A DNA stretch of 64,000 nucleotides from Tridacna crocea. Lineage: Eukaryota; Mollusca; Bivalvia; Cardiida; Cardiidae. Every line of letters begins with the position of its first letter. Within the stretch, counting starts at the first letter, position 1. The notes under the pieces were generated by a model, which did not search any database, was not told where the DNA came from, and saw only the letters and a list, made by a program, of their open reading frames with translations. The stretch covers positions 25,735,235-25,799,234 of the forward strand of contig OX031069.1 in assembly GCA_943736015.1 (NCBI GenBank), given 5' to 3'. Shown piece after piece: positions 34,701-46,700 of this stretch. Made by a program: the position numbers and the translations under genes.

Positions 34701-37700
34701 ACCAGCATATCCTTTTCCCACAATGTTTTCTACCCTGCTGGACTTGCCTTTATTCTGTCTGTATGTGCTTTTAATTTGGACCAATCTAAAATTTTGTCAT
34801 TTGCTACAGAGGAAAATGATATCTTAAGTGGATAGTAAAAAACCAAAAACTTGATACAATGTTATTTTTGGGAGGAGAAGTATTTCCTTATGGACAGTGT
34901 AGATTAAAGGTCTGACTGCATGTTCTGTGCAGTCTGATCTTGGTATACATCATCTGCAAAAGGTCAGTGAGTCCAGATCAGCGGCCTAAGGCGGAGTTCG
35001 AGTTCAAATTAAACCTTTACCAAACAACAGAATTTTAGTTTCGTACCAGTAGAAAGCATTTGAAGGCGACAAATACTAGAGCTATCACTAAACATGATTA
35101 TACCCCCAACCAGCTCCTTGTCCCAAAAACAGGTCTTTGTCACAGAAAAGAAAAGCAAATGTTGAAAAAAGTTCAAGGGTAGATTAATTCTGCAACAGAT
35201 CGCAGCACAATCATAAAAATTGCACATGCACAACTTCATCTACATGTACATAGGAACAGTATGTGTAAATTTCAGTTCAGTATCTTAAAAAGTATTGGAG
35301 TATTTTGCCGTACAAACTTGTGTCTATGGACAGATGGAGAGATGGACAGACAGCCATGGTGATTGCAATATACCCCCCTCCACTTCATGGGAGGGCATAT
35401 AAAAAAACTAAGTCAAAAGTTGAAACACCTTCCTTTTTTCTTCATATTACATCAAAGCTTCTGTTTGATTCAGTGTCTTATGTCTTCATTTTATTTGAGA
35501 GGTTGTATAGTAAACACAGTTGTATGCCGGAACAGAGGCCTAAAAGCTCAATAAACTAGTTAGTCAGATTACAGGTCTTTGTCTCTCCTTTTCTCACTCC
35601 ATGAGTAATTCTTACCTCATCTGGTATTAAAACTTTACAACAAGTAACAACCACTCCTGAAAAACAAAATATACCATGATTTTTTTTAAAAACTCTTTAC
35701 CAAACAACAAAATGTTGAGACTGGTCCAAACTGAAAGCACTTGCAGACGACAAAATTGATGCGACTCAAAAATTGAAATTTGTCCTGGAAGGATTGATAA
35801 AATTGTGGGAAAAGGAGAAAATGCTGGTTACCAGCATTTTCTCCTTTTTCCACAATGCTTTCAAAAGGCTTCTTTTTCATGAGATTGTTTGGGAAAGGGT
35901 TAAAATGCAATACAATAATGCAAGGAAACTGTTTTTTCAATCTGCTTTGCCAGACTGTATGTTTGTATATCTGAATGATATTTTCATCCCTTTTAACAGT
36001 ATTTCAGTAATATCATTACACAGCTCATTTATCCATACATTTTCTGGGTTAACCAAGGGGCTGTGCTCAACAAACATTCCAACTTGCCTTTGAATTCTCA
36101 AGAGTTTTATAAATTCCAAAAGGACGCAATTTCCGATTGAGAAAAGGAAAATTAAATGGTTTAGCCTATCAGAAATAGGATTACTTTATTAACCCTTTAC
36201 CCCATAAGGCATTTCTATGGTATCTCTAATTGACCCTAAATAACAGCAAGGATGAAGCCATTTCTTATGTGTATGTGACACCTTTTGATAGCACAGAAAA
36301 CATTTGGACAAAAGGTGAAATTGCTCCTCATGAGCAATTTCACCTTTTGCCACAATGTTTTCCAAAGCAATGCGTATAAATGAGTATCTATGGAGTAAAG
36401 GGTTTAGTCTTCACCAAACTACAAAACATTAGATTGGTCCAAATTAAAAGCACTTGCAGGTAACAAAAAAAACATTGATTTTAAATAAGCAGATATCGCT
36501 TTCGCTCAGTGGTTATGATCTAAAATGCCTACAAAAGCCTCAAAAGTTGTGCTTGATCTATACTGTTGACAAAAACAATAAAACATGGACTGATCTGTTA
36601 TACAGAATTAAAGTAAATTTTAATTTTCATACCTTCCATTTAAGTCTTTACCAAGCAGCAAAATTTCAGACTAGTCAAAATTGAAAGTATTAGTAGACAA
36701 CAAAATAGAAGTGACTGTAAAACAGATTTTTTGGTGGAAAGCATAGAAAACTGATTTTTGGGGGGAAAGGGTTGAAAACATTGTGGGAAAAGGAGAAAAT
36801 GCTGGTTACCAGCATTTTCTCCTTTTCCCACAATGTTTTCAAAAGGCTTCTTTCTCAGGTCTGTTAAAAGTAGGGATTGTGTGGTAAAGGGTTAAAACAA
36901 ATAATAAAAGTCTACATATCAGACCTACCTGCAACTGTCATTATTGTTAACACATGTTCAACATTAATCACATCTTCATCTCGGACAGTTAACACAACTA
37001 GAACTGCTAGAATGGAACCAGCAAAAAAAGCTATATTCCTGGAATAAAAGGATTAAAAGTATGTTTGTCGTTTCCTCATTTCATTGTATGGTTAGTTTTT
37101 ACAACCCGCGGGAAAAAGCTTTTTGAAAACATGTGGAACAAGAGCCGTTAGAGACGGGTTATGCTCCTCAAAGAAGTGCTTGTCATAAAATATATGAAAT
37201 TGATATAAATTCACTTCTTTTATCCTAAAAGGACCTGTTCATGCCCCGAAAAATTGAAGAGAAAAGGCAATTACTATCTTAGAGATAGCCAACACAAACT
37301 TGTAGAGGACAATAAGCCCACTAAGCCCCCTTTAAGCCCCCTTTTCCCATAAGACAATATTGCATCATTGAAATAACTACAAGGGGTGTGTGGTTTGTGG
37401 CATTTTTTAATAATAATTCAAAATTCGAAATTTCATAAAATTTTGAGCATTCATGCAGTAAATATTACATAAAACGATTTTTTACATGAAGCCACCTTTT
37501 TCCATGACGCAGCCTGAAATTCATAAACCGGAAGAGAGGTACCTGGTTCCAACAAGTTCAGATTTGAAATTTCACAAAGTTTTGAGCACTGATGTAGGAG
37601 ATGCTAGTGAAAAACAATTTTTTCCATGAAGTCCCCTTTTTCTGTGATGCAGCCTCAAATTGAGAAACCAGGATAGAGGTATTTGCGCATTAATAATTCA

Positions 37701-40700
37701 TAGATTGAAAATGACAAGGGCACATGCTGAAACTTGTAAAACAAGATATAACCATGACGCTTCATTAAAGTTTGACAAAAACTGAACGAGACATTATTAA
37801 AAATGGCAATTTTGCATTAGAGCCCCTTTTTTCTTGGCATTTTACTAGAAACCCCTCTTTTCCATGACAGATGGTCAAATTGAAAAACACATAGATAAAG
37901 AAACAAGAGCACATGGTGAAACTTTGAAAAACAATATAACCATGAAGTTTAATGAAATTCTGACCAAAACTGAATGAGATATTAGTAAAAATTGGAATTT
38001 TGCAAGAAACCCCCTTTTTCCATGACAGAACGTCAACTTAAAAAATGCCTAGATTAAAAATAGCAAGGGCACATGCTGAAACTTTCCATAAACAATATAA
38101 CCATGAAGTTTCATGATATTTTGACAAAAACTGAATGAGATATTAGTAAAAATTGCAATTTTGCATTAAGCCCCTTTTTTACATAACACAGGGTCAAATT
38201 TGAACTAGAAGGCCCTGAAGGGCCTGAATACGCTCTACTGGCAGAGAGTTTGCTTTTAAATAAAGCATACATAGGAATTCATTACGCAAAAAGACAAAAA
38301 AGTTGACATTTTCAACTCAAAATGGCTACTTTTCCATTACTGTTTGTTGAATTTTTTCAAACTCAAAAGGGTTAAAAAGCTATTGATGGGATAAACAAGC
38401 TGAAAAATTCATAAAAATCTGATCACAAATAAATACTTTATCATGCAAACAGGCAATAAAATTGTTCAATTTGAAATGGCTACTTTTCCCATACTGTTTG
38501 TCGGATTTTTTTCAAAATCGATAGGCTTAAAGCTATTGATGAGATAAACAAACTGTGTAAGTTTCACAGAAATCCAACCAAAAATGAAGACTTTATCGCA
38601 TAAACAAGAAATGAAATTTTTTTACTTGAAATGGCTACTTTTCCCATACTGTTTGTTGGATTTTTTTCAAAATCAATAGGGTTGAAGCTATTGATAAGAT
38701 AAACAAACTCTGCAAGTTTCATGGAAATCTGACCAAAAATACAGACTTAATCGCGTAAACAAGAAATGGAAATTTTAAACTTGAAATGGCTACTTTTCCC
38801 ATACTGTTTGTTGGATTTTTTTCAAAATCGATAGGGTTAAAGCTATCGATGAGATAAACAAACTGTGTAAGTTTCACAGAAATCTGACCAAAAATGAAGA
38901 CTTTATCGCGTAAACAAGAAATGAAAGTTTTCAACTTGAAATGGCTACTTTTCCCATACTGTTTGTTAGATTTTTTTCAAAATCAATAGGGTTGAAGCTA
39001 TTGATAAGATAAACAAACTCTGCAAGTTTCATGGAAATCTGACCAAAAATACAGACTTAATCGCGTAAACAAGAAATGGAAATTTTAAACTTGAAATGGC
39101 TACTTTTCCCATACTGTTTGTCAGATTTTTTTCAAAATCAATAGGGTTAAAGCTATCGATGAGATAAACAAACTGTGTAAGTTTCACGAAAATCTGACCA
39201 GAAATGAAGACTTTATCGCGTATACAAGAAAAAGACTAACGGACGGACAGACGGACGGACGGACGGACGACGGAAACCACGCCATGACATAAGCTCTGCT
39301 GGCTGAAAGCCAGTAGAGCTAAAAACCGAGAAAGATACGTCGGCACTTTACCCTAAGGAGTTCATATATGAAGTTTTATCTAATTTGGTCCAAGGGTTCT
39401 GGAGAAATGGCTTCGGACGGCCGGACGGACGGATGGATGGTCGGACGGACGTACGCACACACGACGGACACAATGCCATGACAACAGCTCGCTGGCCTCC
39501 GGCCAGTGGAGCTAAAAACAAGAGCTGTCACTGAATGCGACTTAAGAGTTAATACCCCTGCCAGCGCTTTGACAGAAACAGGCAGTTACTAGTATTTTGT
39601 ACACAGACAGACATATAACAGACACATGGACAGATGCACAGATGTCGCAAGGACTGACACACAGACAGATACACGGACAGACAGGCTGATTCCAGTATAG
39701 CCCCCAAAAACATTCGTATCGCGGGGTTTATAATTATCAGCCATGGGAGAGAAACCCTGTCTGAATGACTATTATCCACCACTGACCAAGTTGGGATTCA
39801 AACCAGCAACCTGTTGGCTTCAAGCCCCATGCTATATACATGGGTGAATCCACATTTCGAAATTATGGAAATTTTGTGTTTGGGAATGTTTGCGAATTAA
39901 AGTTACTCATTACTTGTTGATATAATTGTCAGCCCTTTCCCACACAATGCAGACTTTTGACGACCTTGAGAAACGGGGACTTTTGAAAACACTATCGGAA
40001 AAGAAGAAAATGTTGGGAAAATGCTTAAGAAACAGGACTTATGAAAACATCGTGGGAAAAGGAGAAAATGCTGGGAACCAGCATTTTCTCCTTTTTCCCC
40101 ACAATGTTTTCTACCTAATTTTCTACACCTTCCACATTTTTAGCAAATGTTACATTTTGCATCTACATATACTTTGGATATGAACAGGTCTAAAATTTTG
40201 TAATGTGGTAAAGGATTGAATATGTGAACAGAAAAGTTTGCCAATGTTTCAAATTCATGAAAACGCAATAATTTCCATGTCAAAATAATTTCCTCTTACA
40301 CATTACTTCACAAACTGAGCTAATGCCTCTGTGTTATCACAAGATAGGATTATTCATTCAAATACCGTTAGTTCTTTGACATGATAAGTCTCACTTTTTT
40401 TTTCATTTAAATATTTGATTCCAGAAAGATGAAAATAGTTTTATAAAGAACATACTTGGCTATAATGGCTAGTAAAGGTGACATGAAAATCTTCAAATAT
40501 GCATCAGCAGCTTTGTAACCCCGGTTCAACCTGCAAGAAGAAGAGAAACTAAATGTGTAACAAAATTGTTTTTCCTAAGTTTTCCCAAAAGATCTAATCT
40601 AATCAAACAATTTTAACTCTTAAACCTATACCACACAATGATGACTTTAGTGCCCCTGAGGAGCAAGCATATAGAAAACATTGTGGGAAAAGAAGAAAAT

Positions 40701-43700
40701 GTTAAAACCAGCATTTTCTCATTTTTCCACAATATTTTCTACCATGTCACAGTCAGAAATTAAAATATTACAAGATTTGATTTGTTGTCTGCAGATGCTT
40801 TCAATTTGGTCCAGTCCAAAAAAGTGTTGTTTGGTAAAGAGTTAAATCTTTAGTTACCAAACAACAGAATTTTGTATTTGACCAATCTGAAAGTATTTGC
40901 AGACAACATTAGGAATGCAACTCAAATAATGATAGCTGTCTGTCATAGGATACAAAACATTGAGGAAAAGGAATAAAATGCTGGTTACTAGCAAGTTCTC
41001 TTTTTTCTGCGATGATTTCAAAAGCCTTTTCCTTCAGTGTCGTTAAGACTTTACCACACAATCCCAACTTTTTAACGACCTTGAGAATTGAGCCTATAGA
41101 AAACACCACGGGAAAAGGAGAAAATGCTGGAAACCACCTTTTTTTTCCTTTTCCCACAATGTTTTCTACCCTATCAAGGAACAAGAGGGCCATGATGGCC
41201 CTGAAATCGCTCACCTGAGTTTATTGACCAAACATGCACCATCTAGTTTCCCAGTGACCTAGTTTTTTATCAGACATTACCCATCATCAAACACTTTTGA
41301 GATATCAATAAGACAAACATTCTGGCCAAGTTTCATGAGTATTGGACTGAAAATGTGGCCTCTACAGTGTACAAAAGGTTTTTCTAAGATTTCATCAAGT
41401 GACCTAGTTTTGGACCCGACAAATACCCATTATCAAACTCTTTTGAGACATCACCAAAACAAACATTCTGACCAAGTCTGAAGAGTATCAGGCAGAAAAT
41501 GTAGCCTCTTGAGTGTACACAAGGTTTTTCTAATATTTGACCCATTGACCTAGTTTTTGACTCCACATGACCCATTTTCAAACTCATTCAAGGTATCACC
41601 AGGACAAATATTATGACCAAGTTTTAGGAGTATCAGACTGAAAATGTGTCCTCCAGAGCATACAAAAGGTGTTTATAACATTTGACCTATTGACCCAGTT
41701 TTTGACCCAACATGACCCATTTTCAAACTCATCCAAGATATTATAAAGGCAAACATTCTGACTAATTTTCAAGAGTGTTGGACTGAAAATGTGGCATCCA
41801 GAGCATATACAAGGTTTTTCTAAGATTTGACCTGGTGACCTAGTTTTTAACCCCCAATGACCCATTTTCAAACCTGTCTGAGATGTCATCAAGACAAACA
41901 TTCTGACCAACTTACAAGAGTTTCGGACTAAAAAATGTGGCCTCTAGAGCCTACAAAAGGTTTTTCTAACATTTGACCTAGTGACCTAGTTTTTGACCCC
42001 ACATGACCCATTTTCGTTCTTGTCCGAGATATCATCCAGGCAAACATCCTGACCAACTTTCATGAGTATCCAACTGAAAATGTGGCCACTAGAGCGTACA
42101 AAAGGTTTTTCTAAGATTTGACCTAGTGACCTAGTTTTTGACCCCACGTGACCCATTTTCAAACTCATCCGAGATATCATCCAGACAAACATCCTGACCA
42201 ACTTTCATGAGTATCCGATTAAAAATGTGGCCTCTAGAGCGTACACAAGGTTTTTCTAAGATTTGACCTGGTGACCTAGTTTTTGACTCCACGTGACCCA
42301 TTTTCTAACTCGTCCGAGATATCATCGAGACAAACATCCTGACCAACTTTCATGAGTATCTGACTGAAAATGTGGCCTCTACAGCGTACAAAAGGTTTTT
42401 CTAAGATTTGACCTGGTGACCTAGTTTTTGACCCCACGTGACCCACTTTCAAACTCGTCCGAGATATCATCCAGACAAACATTCTGACCATTTTTCATGA
42501 GTATCCGACTGAAAATGTGGCCTCTAGAGAGTACAAAAGGTTTTTCTAATATTTGACCTAGTGACATAGTTTTTGACCCCACGTGACCCACTTTCAAACT
42601 CGTCCGAGATATCATCCAGACAAACATCCTGACCAACTTACATGAGTATCCGACTGAAAATGTGGCCTCTAGAGCGTACACAAGGTTTTTCTAAGATTTG
42701 ACCTGGTGACCTAGTTTTTGACCCCACGTGACCCATTTTCGAACTCGTCCGAGATATCATCCAGACAAACATCATGACCAACTTTCATGAGTATCCGACT
42801 CAAAATGCGGCCTCTAGAGCGTACACAAGGTTTTTCTAAGATTTGACCTGGTGACCTAGTTTTTGACCCCACGTGACCCATTTTCGAACTCGTCCGAGAT
42901 ATCATCCAGACAAACATCCTGACCAACTTTCATGAGTATCCGACTGAAAATGCGGCCTCTAGAGCGTACACAAGGTTTTTCTAAGATTTGACCTGGTGAC
43001 CTAGTTTTTGACCCCACGTGACCCATTTTCCAACTCGTCCAAGATATCATCCAGACAAACATCCTGACCAACTTTCATGAGTATCCGACTGAAAATGCGG
43101 CCTCTAGAGCGTACACAAGGTTTTTCTAAGATTTGACCTGGTGACCTAGTTTTTGACCCCACGTGACCCATTTTCGAACTTGTCCGAGATATCATCGAGA
43201 CAAACATCCTGACCAACTTTCATGAGTATCTGACTGAAAATGCGGCCTCTAGAGCGTACACAAGGTTTTTCTAAGATTTGACCTGGTGACCTAGTTTTTG
43301 ACCCCACGTGACCCATTTTCGAACTCGTCCGAGATATCATCCAGACAAAGATCCTGACAAAATTTCATGAGTATCGGAGTCAAAATGCGGCCTCTAGAGC
43401 GTACACAAGGTTTTTCTAAGATTTGACCTAGTGACCTAGTTTTTGACCCCACATGACCCATTTTCGAACTCGTCCGAGATTTCATCGAGACAAACATCCT
43501 GACCAACTTTCATGAGTATCCGACCAAAACTGTGGCCTGTAGAGCGTACACAAGGTAAAAAGTTGACGACGGACGACGCACGACGGACGCCGGACGCCGG
43601 ACACAGCACGATCACAATAGCTCACCATGAGCACTTCGTGCTCAGGTGAGCTAAAAATCATTAGATAATAGCCACACTGAACTGTAATCTGCAAATGCTT

Positions 43701-46700
43701 TCAGTTCAGATAGGTCTGAAATTTTGTTGTGTGGTAAAGGGTTAAAGCATCAAAATAAAACAAACAGACATTTTCAGTTTAATCTTAGAAATTTAAAAAT
43801 ATTAATCTACAATTCCTGCCATTCTTAACATTCAAAATCTGAATTTCTATGTGAAAATGGAATACTCTTTGGCCCAATGGTTCAGACATTGAGTTGAAAA
43901 TCTTGAAGTCCTAGTTTGATCTTCCCTGGCATTGCTGGTCACAAGGAAATACATGTATTCATTAGCCAGCCTTGTACTATTGTAAGGCATGAATAGAACT
44001 GAATGTGTGTGCAGTTGTCATGATAAAGCTGAAATACAGTTGAACTCTTTCCCAAAAGGCCAAAATTTAGACTACAAATTGAAAGGATTTGCAGGCAACA
44101 AATTAATTGTAACTGGATTGATGAATTCTGTTTTGGATTGGGTAGAAAATATGGGAAAAGGAGAAAATGCTGGTTACCAGCATTTTCTCCTTTTCCCACA
44201 ATGCTTTCAAAAGCCTTCTTTTACAGGGTCGATTAAACTTTGGATTATGTGGTAATGGGTTAAACGGGTGCATAACCTAGTTCAACAATCTATGTGTTAT
44301 GTGAAATTGTTCACAAATAATGTGGATCCTAGATGCAATTTGACTACTGAATTTTACTAAAACATTGCTAGCTAGGCGCATTAGTTTCAAACTTCGTCAA
44401 CTTTTACAGTCATGTGATAAGTAATAACCTGAAACAAAACTTTGAAAGGTAAGTACATCAAAATCTCAAAAATCATGTTTGTTCTTACCTTGCATCAAAT
44501 TCGTGGTCTAATTCATTAAAATGTCTTAAATACAGCCTTCCATAGTTAGACCTGTTGAAAAGAGAAGATAAATCTGCAACTTTAACCTGAAAGATAATCA
44601 ATTTTCTTGCCAAAAACAAGATGATAGTACAAAAATAGCCAATTTCAAACAGTTTAAGTCTTGTTTTTTTTGTTTGTTTTTTTCCTTTTTTTATAACTCA
44701 TTACCAAACAACAGTATTTTTAGGCTTGTCAAAATCAAAAGTATTTGCATACGACAAGAGAAAAGTGACTGAAAATTTGAAATTTGCTTTGTGAGTAGTA
44801 GAAAACATTGTGGGAAAAGGAGAAAATGCTGGATACCAGCATTTTCTCCTTTCCCCACAATGTTTTCTAAAGGCTTCTTTCTCAGCGCATCAAAAGTATG
44901 GACTGTGTGGTAATGGGTTAAATGATTAATCATTCTAGTTCTTAATTGTTTAGCACACAATCCAGAGTTTCAAAGACCGTGAACAAGGGAACTTTTGAAA
45001 ACATCGTAGGTAAAAGAGAAAATGCTGGTAATCAGCACTTAACTCTTTTCCCCACCATGTTTTCTAACATATCAATGACAGAATTCATTATTTGAGTTTG
45101 ATTTCATTAGTTGTCTGGAAAATGCTTTCATTTAGGTTTAATCCAAAATTTCTTTGTGTGATACAGAGTTAATCCAAAGAGTAGACACCTGTTGGCCAAA
45201 TCATTCTAGTTACCAACATTTTCTCCTTTACCCACAATGTTTTCAAAAGTCTTTTTCCTCAGGGTAAGTAAAACTCTGGATTGTTTGATAAGGTTTTTTT
45301 TTTCTCTACAAGTTTGGGTAATCCGAAAAATGAATATGGGGTAAAGGGATAAAGAGATTAAAAAGTCATATCAAGAGTAACAACAAGATAAAGCTTACCA
45401 TCTTCTGGAGCCCAGAAAGGCAGGCTGTCTTTTCACTAACTGCAATGACAAAAATTTATTCTTCAGTTTCAACTGCCTTTTAATTAACCCATTACCACAC
45501 AATCCCTACTTTAGACGCCCCTGAGAAAGAAGCCTTTAGAAAACATTGTGGGAAGAGGAGAAAATGCTGGTAACCAGCATTTTGTCCTTTTCTAACAATG
45601 TTTTCTACCCTTCAAAAATCAAATTTTAAAATTTCATTCACTTTTATTTTGTCATCTGCAAATGCTTTTGATTTGGACAAGTCTAACAAAATGTTGTCTG
45701 GTAATGAGTTAATAACAAGTTTTTACACTGTACTGAAACAAACTGGCCCCACATATGCCACTGTGCAGATATGTTTTGACAGTCTATGGCATACGCTTAA
45801 ATCTGTAAGTTCATTGTTCTAAGTTCATTAAAATGTAGTGCAGCAGTTTGCAGATGACAAAATTGATACGAGTCAAAAACTAAAACTTGTTTTGGGAAGA
45901 CGAGAAAAAAATTGTGGGAAAAGGAGAAAATGCTGGTAACCAGCATTTTCTCCTTTTTCCACAATTTTTCAGCAGGCTCTTTCTTCAGGATTGTTAAAAC
46001 CCGAGATTGTTTGGTAAAGGGTTAAATCACTGAGTTAATGATTTGAACCTTGATCAGGAAAAGAGCCCATTAATACTGCTATTTCAAGATTGTTTCTGTA
46101 AGAATATTATTCTTTGTAACATAAAGTACATCTAAGATCAGACTGCACTTTCTAAGCAGTCTGATCTTAACCTACACTGTCTGCAAAAACAACTTCAATC
46201 AGTTCCAGGGTTTTAAGGATTAATATTAAAAAGTGATACTTACCTCTGCATATCTGAAGAAAGAATATAGAATCTGCCATAGAAAAATCAGAGGAAAGAG
46301 AACTAAATTTGCCAATCCTAGCCATAAAATCTGTCGTGACAATCTGTAATGAAAACAAAAAGATAGATTATATACGACTAATACTCTGTGAAAATGTGGT
46401 TTAACCCTTTACCACACAACCCCGACTTTTAACGCCTCTGAAAGAAGCCTTTTGAAAACACTGTGGGAAAAGGAGAAAATGCTGGTAACCAGCATTTTCT
46501 CCTTTTCCCACAATGTTTTCTTCCCTTCCTAAAACAAATTTCAATTACTTAGTCACATTTATTTTGTTGTCTGCAAATTCTTTCAATTTGGACCAGTCTG
46601 AAATTTTGTCGTTTGGTAAAGAGTTAATGCATCTAAAAAGTATTGAATTTCAAGGTTCTGAACCTTTTGCTTTCAATAAATTTTCTCCATGTCAAAGGAC

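Noticed and set aside
41384..43506. Row of about 71-residue minus-strand ORFs (MVRMFVWMIS...)
   Set aside because: They follow the 145-bp tandem unit of H3. The unit length shifts frame every copy, so no continuous protein can exist.
45399..45440. Reading of ATG9 exon 10 as VSEKTACLSG
   Set aside because: Uses the wrong acceptor base; with the CAG acceptor at 45442-45440 the phase-0 reading LVKRQPAFLGSRRW matches ATG9A.
46167..46358. 63-residue minus ORF MFSLQIVTTDF
   Set aside because: Out-of-frame shadow of ATG9 exon 9, which reads KLSRQILWLGLANL in the phase set by its neighbours.
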